Position numbers and translations under genes: made by a program. Source: Candidatus Saccharimonadia bacterium (GTDB taxonomy: Bacteria > Patescibacteriota > Saccharimonadia > Saccharimonadales > UBA4665). From it: 8,769 nt of DNA. Positions 1-6,568 of this stretch are shown piece by piece. The stretch is taken from NCBI GenBank assembly GCA_023268595.1, contig JALQUD010000041.1, positions 1 through 8,769 of the forward strand, read 5' to 3'. How positions within the stretch are numbered: the first letter of the stretch is position 1; every line of letters begins with the position of its first letter. The notes under the pieces are model-generated. The model saw only the letters and a list, made by a program, of their open reading frames with translations, was not told the DNA's origin and searched no databases.

Positions 1-65
1 AATATCATACGTGGTGTGAAGTTCTTACTAGGTAAAACGCCGCTGTTACGGTAGGATGCAGACAT

Positions 66-1232
66 ATGAAACGTTTTAATTCGGTCAACACCACCCAGAG
101 GCGTGCCATTGCTATCGCGACCGCCGCAGCCCTATTGTTCGGGGCATTCTTCCTCAAGGACTATCTGATACTTATCGCCGTGGCGGCTATCGGCGCCTTC
201 ATTTTCGGCCCGGTCTATGATTGGCTGCATCGCCGTATGAACAAAGGCTTGTCGGCGACCTTCACCTTGCTGACGGCCATCCTGGTCATCGTCATCCCAT
301 TGACGTTAGCTCTGGCGATAGCCGCGGCGCAGGTGACCGGGTCGGTCAGTTCCGCTATCAACTGGTTCCAGCGGGCTGACCTTGGTTCCATCGGTCAGCA
401 AACACTTAACAGTGTCAACGATGTGCTCAGGGGCATTCCTTTCGTGAACTACCAGTTGACGACGGGCGAAGTCGTCAGCCGGCTTTCATCCGGCGCCGAG
501 GCAGCCGGCCAGTGGCTCCTCGGGGCCCTTGGGGTCTATGCCAGCGGCTTGTTCGGTGCGCTGACGGCTGCCATCATATTCATCTACGTGTTCCTGTCCA
601 TGCTGATCAACCGCCGCAAGGTAGTCGACCTGCTTTATGAGCTCAATCCGCTCGGGCCCGAAGTTACCGAGATGTACCTTAAGAAAAGCGGTGCCATGGT
701 CAAAGGGACGGTCAATGGCCAGTTCATCATAGCCGTCATACAGGGTGTGACCGGTGCGATTTCAATTTATCTAGGTGGTGTGCAGGAGGCATTCTTCGTC
801 TTCGTTATCGTCTTGAGCGTTCTGTCGCTGATACCGCTGGGTAGTGGCGTGCTGACCATACCGATCGGTATTATCATGATGCTTTTCGGTAATATCGGTG
901 GCGGCATTTTGGTGATTGCCTGGCATCTACTCGGTGTCAGCAACATCGATAACATCCTGCGCCCGATTCTGGTGCCTAAGCAGGCACGGCTCGATTCGGC
1001 CTTGATGCTGCTTGCCGTGTTCGCCGGTATCAGTATGTTCGGGTTCTGGGGTCTGGTGCTTGGTCCGGTACTGATGATCCTGATCGTGACCACCGTCAAG
1101 GTATACTTGGCAGTTTTCCGAGGCATACCAATCGATGAAGAGGATGACGAGCCGAAACAGAGCCGTTGGCGACGTTGGTATGAGGCTCTGAAGGTTCTTA
1201 TACGCCGACAGCCGACACGTCTCAAGCACTAG
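66..1232 (+). CDS. AI-2E / PerM family transporter-like membrane protein
   Basis: This 388-residue polytopic inner-membrane protein matches the AI-2E transporter/PerM family (formerly UPF0118). Paired hydrophobic segments lie near residues 14-50, followed by one at 61-88, a long amphipathic stretch, and a cluster of helices from about 145-180 and 215-350. The late stretch with ALMLLAVFAGISMFGFWG (about 311-328) and the following GLVLGPVLM is the typical family ending. The C-terminal tail is charged (IDEEDDEPK, then Arg/Lys-rich) and should be cytoplasmic. Members have been linked to autoinducer-2 export and to Na+/H+ antiport, so the substrate cannot be assigned here. The ATG start is preceded by AGGA at 53-56 with a 9-nt spacer. 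The next gene has its own promoter, so this gene is probably not part of the polysaccharide unit. Its length is normal for the family. Family assignment is firm; function is not. Confidence 0.9.
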   Translation: MKRFNSVNTTQRRAIAIATAAALLFGAFFLKDYLILIAVAAIGAFIFGPVYDWLHRRMNKGLSATFTLLTAILVIVIPLTLALAIAAAQVTGSVSSAINWFQRADLGSIGQQTLNSVNDVLRGIPFVNYQLTTGEVVSRLSSGAEAAGQWLLGALGVYASGLFGALTAAIIFIYVFLSMLINRRKVVDLLYELNPLGPEVTEMYLKKSGAMVKGTVNGQFIIAVIQGVTGAISIYLGGVQEAFFVFVIVLSVLSLIPLGSGVLTIPIGIIMMLFGNIGGGILVIAWHLLGVSNIDNILRPILVPKQARLDSALMLLAVFAGISMFGFWGLVLGPVLMILIVTTVKVYLAVFRGIPIDEEDDEPKQSRWRRWYEALKVLIRRQPTRLKH

Positions 1233-1242
1233 TAACACAATA

Positions 1243-1271
1243 TTGCATTTTAAATCATTTAATTATATAAT
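1243..1271 (+). promoter_or_regulatory. Sigma70-type promoter of the GH6-cupredoxin unit
   Basis: TTGCAT at 1243-1248 and a perfect TATAAT at 1266-1271 are separated by exactly 17 nt, in the only AT-rich stretch of this gap. The predicted transcription start is near 1278, which gives a leader of about 25 nt before the TTG start of the GH6 gene. This supports that unusual start. Confidence 0.7.
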
Positions 1272-1280
1272 TGATTTAAA
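1249..1280. promoter_or_regulatory. Inverted repeat over the -10 box (possible operator)
   Basis: The arms TTTAAATCA (1249-1257) and TGATTTAAA (1272-1280) are perfect reverse complements and flank a 14-nt centre holding the TATAAT box. A repeat around the -10 element suits a dimeric repressor. It could also be chance in AT-rich DNA or a weak terminator for the preceding gene. Confidence 0.35.
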
Positions 1281-1303
1281 TATTAAGTATGGTGTGACCC
1301 GGC

Positions 1304-2422
1304 TTGAGCAATCAGAAGCAAACGGTAGTAAGCAAGTGCATACGCTCCCTAAAGACGAGGCGTGGTGCGTTGATCGTGGGCGCGACCGTTAGTGTCGCGG
1401 CCCTTGCCGTGGCATTGCCACTGATGCTCATTGATGGTGATACTGCGACAAACGCCGACCGACAGACGAATCCGTTACACGATGCCCGGCTCTACGTTGA
1501 CCCGGAGTCTGATGCCGCTCAGCAAGCTGAGCAATGGCAGGCGACACGCCAGGCTGACGCTACGGCGATGCGCGCACTAGCTGAGCAGCCGATGGCTATC
1601 TGGCTGACATCCGAGGGTAGTCTGGATGACAAGTTGATGGCAGCTCTCAGGAAGTCCAATGAGGCCGGCACTGTCCCTGTGCTGGTGGCGTACGACATTC
1701 AGGACCGGGATTGCGGCTTGTATTCGGCCGGAGGTGCCAAAAACGTCACCGAGTACCGTCGTTTCATCGACAAGATGGCTGATATGATCGGCGATGACCG
1801 CGTGGTAGTCATACTCGAGCCTGACGCGGTCGCTAATCTGGTCGCCCGAAAATCCGGAGAATGCCTGGATGCCGATGGCCGTCAAGATCAGTACCGCTCG
1901 CTAAGCTATGCCAGCCAAAGGTTGGGCGGGCTTAAGCATGCGGACGTATACATTGACGCCGGTCACAGTGGCTGGGTCAAAGACAAGCCGGCGTTGGCCG
2001 AAGCCCTCGAGCGTGCCGGTATCGGCCAGACGAGTGGTTTTAGCCTCAATGTTTCCAATTTTCGACCTACTGACGAAACGGTCGAATACGGTCGTGAGTT
2101 GTCGCGATTGGCAGATGACAGCCATTTCGTCATCGACACCTCCCGGAACGGCAACGGCGTGTATGTCAACCGCAAGTTTCCCGACCATGGCTGGTGTAAC
2201 CCACCGGGCAGGGCATTGGGTCATTACCCGACCACTAAGACCGGTGAACCATCGGTCGATGCATACCTGTACATCAAGACTCCTGGTGAGTCCGACGGTC
2301 AGGACCCAGACAAGCGCAAGTGCTTCGACGGACCGAAGGCCGGCCAGTGGTGGCCGGAGTATGCACTCGGTCTGGTGCAGCGCTGGCCACAGCGGTTGCA
2401 GCCGGCGGAGCCCGAGCTTTAA
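1304..2422 (+). CDS. Membrane-anchored GH6 beta-1,4-glucanase (CslZ-like)
   Basis: This is a glycoside hydrolase family 6 enzyme (inverting endoglucanase/cellobiohydrolase) predicted to hydrolyse beta-1,4-glucan outside the cell. A short basic N-terminus is followed by one hydrophobic segment (about 22-43) with no clear cleavage site, so it looks membrane-anchored. Family motifs appear in order: YDIQDRDCG (130-138), LEPDAVANL (171-179), YIDAGHSGW (216-224), IDTSRNG (277-283), WCNPPGRALG (297-306) and IKTPGESDG (324-332). By family analogy D174 is the catalytic acid, with D136 and D331 in the active-site network; all are present. Cysteine pairs 137/187 and 298/340 match the two conserved GH6 disulfides. 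No cellulose-binding module is present. The start is TTG with no clear Shine-Dalgarno sequence; an in-frame TGA at 1295-1297 excludes an upstream start. The cupredoxin-like gene follows after 31 bp. In Streptomyces, the GH6 CslZ belongs to the cslA-glxA locus, which suggests trimming of the glucan made by the convergent operon. Confidence 0.93.
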   Translation: MSNQKQTVVSKCIRSLKTRRGALIVGATVSVAALAVALPLMLIDGDTATNADRQTNPLHDARLYVDPESDAAQQAEQWQATRQADATAMRALAEQPMAIWLTSEGSLDDKLMAALRKSNEAGTVPVLVAYDIQDRDCGLYSAGGAKNVTEYRRFIDKMADMIGDDRVVVILEPDAVANLVARKSGECLDADGRQDQYRSLSYASQRLGGLKHADVYIDAGHSGWVKDKPALAEALERAGIGQTSGFSLNVSNFRPTDETVEYGRELSRLADDSHFVIDTSRNGNGVYVNRKFPDHGWCNPPGRALGHYPTTKTGEPSVDAYLYIKTPGESDGQDPDKRKCFDGPKAGQWWPEYALGLVQRWPQRLQPAEPEL

Positions 2423-2453
2423 ACGTCATGCATAAATCAGATAAGGAACGACC

Positions 2454-2927
2454 ATGAGCACGAACAAGAAGACTAAGAATCCAACTAAAAAATCAGCCAA
2501 AGCTCCGGCTGCGGCAGCCCAGGCAGAGCAACGTCGCCTTAAACCGTTCGAATATGGCTTTTTGGCAATCTGCGCTGGTCTGATTGGTTTTGGTATCTGG
2601 CAGGCTGTCGCCAGCAACGGCAAGACCGCTGATGGCACCTGTGCCCAAGTGGGCCGCGAGTATCAGGTGTCGCTTAAGTCCGATGCTTTCTCACCGGCCG
2701 ACATCAGCGTTAACCGCTGTGACCGTATCGTCATCTCTAACAATGGCGCCGAGTCATACGACCTGATGCTCGGTACCCGTGATAGCCATCTGGGATACCC
2801 CGGCTTCGACGGTCAGATGCTTCGTCAGGGTGAGTACTTTACGTTTGACGCCGTCAAAACCGGTAGCTTCCCGATGCATGACCACATCCGCGACAACGCC
2901 AAGCTCGAGATAACGGTCAACCAGTAG
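2454..2927 (+). CDS. Membrane-anchored cupredoxin-like copper protein
   Basis: This 157-residue protein has a Lys/Ala-rich cytoplasmic tail (1-31), one transmembrane helix (about 33-53) and an extracytoplasmic domain (about 62-157) that reads as a single cupredoxin-like beta-sandwich. The ending GSFPMHDHIRDNAKLEITV has the shape of the last two strands of a cupredoxin, where a blue copper protein would show Cys-x-x-His and a Met. Here the usual Cys position is Met141, and His142 and His144 form an FPMHDH motif, with no obvious His at the earlier ligand site (SYDLMLG, 101-107). A classical type-1 blue copper centre is therefore unlikely, but Met/His copper binding is plausible. C63 and C89 could form a disulfide. 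The start has AAGGA at 2443-2447, 6 nt before ATG. Its place between a GH6 and a copper radical oxidase suggests copper delivery or electron transfer to the oxidase. That role is inference. Confidence 0.78.
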   Translation: MSTNKKTKNPTKKSAKAPAAAAQAEQRRLKPFEYGFLAICAGLIGFGIWQAVASNGKTADGTCAQVGREYQVSLKSDAFSPADISVNRCDRIVISNNGAESYDLMLGTRDSHLGYPGFDGQMLRQGEYFTFDAVKTGSFPMHDHIRDNAKLEITVNQ

Positions 2928-2966
2928 TCGGCAGCACGCCTACGTCGGGCAAACTCCCATAACGCC

Positions 2967-3001
2967 AAAGACCGCCGTCCGATTACTGGACGGCGGTCTT
3001 T
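2967..3001. terminator. Bidirectional rho-independent terminator
   Basis: The arms AAAGACCGCCGTCC (2967-2980) and GGACGGCGGTCTTT (2988-3001) form a perfect 14-bp stem with a 7-nt loop, with A-runs on one side and T-runs on the other. It sits between the convergent cupredoxin-like gene (ends 2927) and the copper oxidase gene (ends 3036) and should end both transcripts. Confidence 0.9.
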
Positions 3002-3035
3002 CATATAGGCTGTCGGCCGCTTAGGCATCTGGTGT

Positions 3036-4631
3036 TTATTGGACGTGTACCCAGTGTGCGACCGAAGGGATGTTCTTGTCGTTCGTGACATAAGCCATGT
3101 ACCAGCCGGTTGGCAGCAGGCCGTTGTTGGCTGGAATGTCAACATCGACGCCGCTGGCGGTACGGTCATAGGTCAGATCGACGGAGCGTTGCTCGACGTC
3201 GGTCACATGGGTAACCGAGCTTGGGCGGACCAGCTTGACGTTCTTGACATTGGTGCCGGCTGGCAGGCTGAAGCCGGCTTTGGTGCCGCGCACCAGTTCG
3301 GTGTCGCCGCTACTGATGACCGGCCGTTCACCGCGGAACAGATAGCTCGGTGAGTAGATTTCGATGCGCATCTCGAACTTACCGAACAGCGGGTCGGAAC
3401 CGAAGGTGGCTACCCGGCCGTCAGGCAGCAGGATGGCTTCCGAATGGTAGTTACGGCCGACCAGTGGTGATGCGGCGTCGGTGAAGCTGTTGGTAGCCGG
3501 GTTATATATCTGGGCGGAGTGCAGGTCGCCGCCGGCGCCACGGTAGCCACGGGAACCGCCGGTCTGGAAGACGGTGTCGTCAGGCAGGATGACGGCACTT
3601 GGGTAGCGGGTGGCGTTTTTCAGGTTAGGCCCCTGGACATACGAAGGGTTGTCGGAACTGTCCAGGTCGATGATGGCCGTACGGTTAGTGGTTTCGGTCT
3701 CGGGTGAGTCACCGGCACGGGCACCGCCCATGATCATGACTTTCTGGTCCTGGGCCGGTGGCAATAGCACGGTGGCGCTGTTGTCGGTACGGATAGGGTC
3801 CGGCAGGCCGTTAACTTTCTGGAAGTTGTTGTTCTTGAGGTTCCAGATGCCTGGCTCAAGGCTGGCTGCGCCCGGTACGTAACCCTGGTTGCCACCGCTG
3901 TAGAACAGGCGGCCGTCGTTCATCAGGGTCAGCGATGGGTAGGTCGGGAAGACGTGCTTGAGCGTCTGGCTCAAGGTCCACTGCTTGGTGGCGGGGTCGT
4001 AAATCTCGGTCTGGCCCTGTGACATGCGGCCGCGGTCATCCAGGCCGGCTGCCGCCAGAACCTTGCCGTCATCCAGGCCTACCAGCGTAGGGTACCAGCG
4101 GGCGACTTCCATCTTGTCGACCTTTTCGTATGATTCGGTGTCAGGGTCAAAGACATATGAGTCTTTGAGACCGCCGTAGTTCAGACGGGGTGTCATATCC
4201 AGGTTCTCGTAGTTCTTGGTGCCACCGGCAATCAGAAGCCGGCCGTCGGGCAGGAAGGCGTGTCCGGCGCAGAAGACATCCCACGGTGTGGGGATTTCCT
4301 TGAACGAACCGTCAGCCGGGTTCCAGACGACCGTGCGGAAGGTGCCGGCATCAAATTGCTTAACGTCGTTGCCTGATCCGGCGATCAGCAGGACCTTGCC
4401 GGTCTTAAGCAGGGCAGCGTGGATGGAGTTGACCGGTGACTTGTACTCCATGGTGTCCCAGCGGCCGTATTGCTCGACGACAGACTGGCGCCGTGACAGC
4501 ATGTATTCGGCCTGGGCATATGCCGGCTCTATGACTGCGTTGACATTGGCCGCGACCACCGCCAGGATAAGTATCGGATAAAATACTTTCCGTGAAGTCA
4601 GCAGCCGTACGGCGTTACGTTTAAGGCTCAT
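3036..4631 (-). CDS. Copper radical oxidase, galactose oxidase / GlxA-like
   Basis: This 531-residue protein has the architecture of a mononuclear copper radical oxidase: an N-terminal signal peptide or anchor (hydrophobic about 17-36, possible AYA/Q cleavage after 39), a seven-bladed kelch-type propeller (blade-end motifs near 81-88, 132-138, 191-196, 242-247, 298-303, 353-359, 406-411), and a C-terminal DUF1929-like beta domain (about 435-531). Galactose oxidase active-site residues map clearly: Cys121 in WDVFCAGH (thioether partner), Tyr180 in ARWYPT (cross-linked Tyr ligand), Tyr395-His396 in RNYHSE, and His475 in VTHVTD. Such enzymes oxidise primary alcohols of sugars or small aldehydes to aldehyde or acid with release of H2O2. 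Its ATG overlaps the GT2 stop codon (ATGA), and AAAGGA lies 9 nt upstream, indicating translational coupling. In Streptomyces, GlxA acts with CslA in glycan deposition at hyphal tips, so a beta-glucan is the likely substrate. True galactose oxidase activity is less likely in this context. Confidence 0.92.
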   Translation of the reverse strand: MSLKRNAVRLLTSRKVFYPILILAVVAANVNAVIEPAYAQAEYMLSRRQSVVEQYGRWDTMEYKSPVNSIHAALLKTGKVLLIAGSGNDVKQFDAGTFRTVVWNPADGSFKEIPTPWDVFCAGHAFLPDGRLLIAGGTKNYENLDMTPRLNYGGLKDSYVFDPDTESYEKVDKMEVARWYPTLVGLDDGKVLAAAGLDDRGRMSQGQTEIYDPATKQWTLSQTLKHVFPTYPSLTLMNDGRLFYSGGNQGYVPGAASLEPGIWNLKNNNFQKVNGLPDPIRTDNSATVLLPPAQDQKVMIMGGARAGDSPETETTNRTAIIDLDSSDNPSYVQGPNLKNATRYPSAVILPDDTVFQTGGSRGYRGAGGDLHSAQIYNPATNSFTDAASPLVGRNYHSEAILLPDGRVATFGSDPLFGKFEMRIEIYSPSYLFRGERPVISSGDTELVRGTKAGFSLPAGTNVKNVKLVRPSSVTHVTDVEQRSVDLTYDRTASGVDVDIPANNGLLPTGWYMAYVTNDKNIPSVAHWVHVQ

Positions 4632-6388
4632 GCGTCAGATTCCTTTCGAATGCTGTTGTTGAATTGGGGTAAATGTATGGTGCGTGGACGGGTGAGGAAC
4701 TCGTAGATGGCGCTGCGTGTCTGCGGCCAGATGCTGATGCGCCACATGATGACCGGCGTCAGGCTGGCGGTCAGGGCGATGGCGGACCAGATCTTGACGC
4801 TGGCGTGGTTGTTGCCGATAAGGAAGCTGTAATACAGGAACCACACGACGAGAGCCGCCCACATCAGGTGGTAGCGGAAAGCGCTCCATCGTTCGCGTGA
4901 CGCGGTCTCACCTTTCGGTGTTACCACGAAGGCGCTGTTCTTGCGGGCCAGCGTAGCGTACAGGGAGTAGGCGTACACTGGTGCGGCGAAGATAGAAAAG
5001 ATGACGCCGGCGATACCGAATGAGTTGCGGCTTTCGTGCGGGCTGACGTTGTAGCGGCGCAGCCAGCCATATAGCACTAACTGGGCGGCCAGGACGTCGA
5101 CGTATAGGGCCAGCCATATCTTGTCGGGTAGGCCGACGCCGGTAGTGCCCAGGAAGAGGTACAGCATGCTGACGGCGATACCGACGCTCCACGTCAGGGC
5201 GGCGGCCGGGTAACACCAGACGATCAGTCCGTAGTGCAGACGGGCCTTGAGCGGCAATTTAGTGAACAGTTTGGCAAAACGGGTCATCAGGACCTCATTG
5301 GCGCCGCGCGACCAACGCAGCTGTTGGCTGAAGAAGTCAGTCCAGCTGGAAGGCCCCTCGCCGATTGCCAACACATCAGGCGTGTAGACCGATTTCCAGA
5401 AGCGGCCGGTCTTGGGGTTGCGGGTGCTGTGGACGGTCAGGCCTGTCAACAGGTCTTCGGTGATGGAATCCTGGAAACCGCCGATGTCCATCATGGTCGA
5501 TACGCGGTAGGCGTGGTTGGTGCCCACGAACATGGCGGCATCGTAGGAATTGGCAGCCCGTTGGATCGTAGCCTGGAAGACATAAGACTGTGATTCGGCG
5601 CCGCGGGTGATGACCGAATCGAGGTTGGCATAGACCTGGGGACCGACGACGTATGCTACGTCGGCATCGCGGAAGTAGCCAAGCATGCGCTGGGCGTAGT
5701 TTGGCAGCGGTACGTGGTCGGAGTCGACCGACAGGACGTAGTCGTAGTCCTTGCCGTGGGCTTGGAGCCAGGCATTATGGTTGCCGTGCTTGGTCTTGGC
5801 TTTGTGGTTGCCGGTCGGCATGTTCCACTCCGGGACACCCTTACGGCTGAAGTGGTGCACGCCCATGGCTTGGCAGGCGGCCTTGATCTTGGGATCGTCA
5901 CCTTCGTCTAACAACCAGACGTCCACGCCGCCGTGGTACTTGACCTTGAGCATGGCCTGAAGTGTTTTCTCGACCATCTCGAACGGCTCTTTGGAAGGTA
6001 CGATGGTAGTAGTGAAGGCGACACGTTTGTTGCGCTCAGGAGTGACCGGTACCGGATTCTTGGCCATCAACGCCGAGAAGGCGAACGAGATGATGCTGAT
6101 CATACGGAAACTTTCGATGATGAAAATACAGATCAGCAGACCCACGAAAGCCGCACCGATGGTGACGTCCTCGTCCCACATCGGCAATGTCAATGACAAT
6201 AGCAGCCAGGTCAGGAAACTGAGCTCGATAAGTATCGTGGCGCTGGCCAGTACGATGGTCCAGATGGTGTCCTTACGGCTTGAAATGCCGCGGTAGCGGA
6301 CCTTGTAAGCTGTCTTCTTTGGTAGCTTACTGATCGGACCGGCCAATTTACTGTGTCCTGAGTAGTCGTATTGCGTTGTCTTTTTCAT
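4628..6388 (-). CDS. Cellulose synthase-like GT2 glycosyltransferase (CslA-like)
   Basis: This is a processive family-2 glycosyltransferase of the cellulose synthase type, expected to polymerise UDP-sugars into a beta-glycan and export it through its own membrane channel. Two N-terminal helices (about 41-69 and 76-108) precede the cytoplasmic catalytic domain. All four hallmark motifs are present: LLDEGDD (159-165), SVDSDH (220-225), TED (310-312, the catalytic base region) and QQLRW (355-359). Further helices follow at about 386-414, 423-441, 456-480, 504-524 and 532-550. At 586 residues it lacks the C-terminal PilZ domain of BcsA, so direct c-di-GMP activation is not expected; this matches Streptomyces CslA-type proteins. 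No BcsB, BcsC or BcsD gene is nearby. The ATG has AAGGAA only 2 nt upstream, an unusually short spacer. The gene overlaps the oxidase gene by 4 bp. The product could be cellulose or another beta-glucan; the sequence does not decide. Confidence 0.93.
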   Translation of the reverse strand: MKKTTQYDYSGHSKLAGPISKLPKKTAYKVRYRGISSRKDTIWTIVLASATILIELSFLTWLLLSLTLPMWDEDVTIGAAFVGLLICIFIIESFRMISIISFAFSALMAKNPVPVTPERNKRVAFTTTIVPSKEPFEMVEKTLQAMLKVKYHGGVDVWLLDEGDDPKIKAACQAMGVHHFSRKGVPEWNMPTGNHKAKTKHGNHNAWLQAHGKDYDYVLSVDSDHVPLPNYAQRMLGYFRDADVAYVVGPQVYANLDSVITRGAESQSYVFQATIQRAANSYDAAMFVGTNHAYRVSTMMDIGGFQDSITEDLLTGLTVHSTRNPKTGRFWKSVYTPDVLAIGEGPSSWTDFFSQQLRWSRGANEVLMTRFAKLFTKLPLKARLHYGLIVWCYPAAALTWSVGIAVSMLYLFLGTTGVGLPDKIWLALYVDVLAAQLVLYGWLRRYNVSPHESRNSFGIAGVIFSIFAAPVYAYSLYATLARKNSAFVVTPKGETASRERWSAFRYHLMWAALVVWFLYYSFLIGNNHASVKIWSAIALTASLTPVIMWRISIWPQTRSAIYEFLTRPRTIHLPQFNNSIRKESDA

Positions 6389-6399
6389 AGTTCCTTACA

Positions 6400-6427
6400 T
6401 AAAAAAAGAGGGCCGATAAGCCCCTCT
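6400..6427 (-). terminator. Terminator-like hairpin in the leader of the GT2-oxidase operon
   Basis: Read on the minus strand, AGAGGGGC (6427-6420) pairs with GCCCTCT (6413-6407) with one bulged G and a 6-nt loop, followed directly by seven T residues. It lies 12 nt before the GT2 start codon and downstream of the likely promoter, so it would stop transcription before the operon. This position fits attenuation or riboswitch-type control. On the plus strand it has no T-tract. Confidence 0.6.
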
Positions 6428-6461
6428 GAATTCCACGTACCCACCCATGGGGAAACTCCAG

Positions 6462-6476
6462 AATTTCAATGAAATT
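6462..6476. promoter_or_regulatory. 15-bp palindrome at the GT2 promoter (possible operator)
   Basis: AATTTCA and TGAAATT are perfect inverted arms around a single base. The palindrome overlaps the proposed -10 box (6474-6479) and start region of the minus-strand promoter, the usual place for a repressor site. Chance is possible in this AT-rich spacer. Confidence 0.3.
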
Positions 6477-6502
6477 TAAGCACATATTAATATTCTGGTC
6501 AA
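6474..6502 (-). promoter_or_regulatory. Likely promoter of the GT2-oxidase operon
   Basis: On the minus strand, TTGACC (6502-6497) and TTAAAT (6479-6474) are spaced 17 nt apart. The -35 box is strong and the -10 is moderate. Transcription would begin near 6467 and give a leader of roughly 80 nt that contains the terminator-like hairpin. Confidence 0.45.
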
Positions 6503-6529
6503 ATATGTATCTTTATAATACTTACGCTA

Positions 6530-6559
6530 TTGGACTGCATATGATGTAGTGGCTATACT
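6530..6559 (+). promoter_or_regulatory. Likely promoter of the trehalase-like gene
   Basis: TATACT at 6554-6559 lies 9 nt before the ATG at 6569, with a possible -35 TTGGAC (6530-6535) at 18 nt. The start site would fall within a few bases of the ATG, implying a leaderless or near-leaderless mRNA. A perfect TATAAT at 6514-6519 without a good -35 is an alternative or second start. Confidence 0.45.
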
Positions 6560-6568
6560 AAGACGCAT

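Noticed and set aside
1289..1297. ATG-GTG-TGA mini-ORF in frame just upstream of the GH6 TTG start, hinting at TGA recoding (Gracilibacteria-type code)
   Set aside because: TGA acts as the stop of the GT2 gene (in the ATGA overlap) and of the trehalase-like gene, and no long gene here contains in-frame TGA. The standard code fits, and the mini-ORF is probably chance.
1908..2435. 175-residue plus-strand frame inside the GH6 gene
   Set aside because: It lies in another frame of a gene with complete GH6 motifs, and its Ser/Thr/Arg-rich composition is typical of shadow frames.
4628..6388. BcsA-type cellulose synthase under c-di-GMP control
   Set aside because: The protein ends soon after the last membrane helix with no PilZ domain (no RxxxR plus D/NxSxxG pattern), and no bcsB, bcsC or cyclase gene is nearby.
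6401..6427. Hairpin as a plus-strand terminator
   Set aside because: The T-tract lies only on the minus-strand 3' side; on the plus strand the hairpin is followed by GAATTCC with no T-run.
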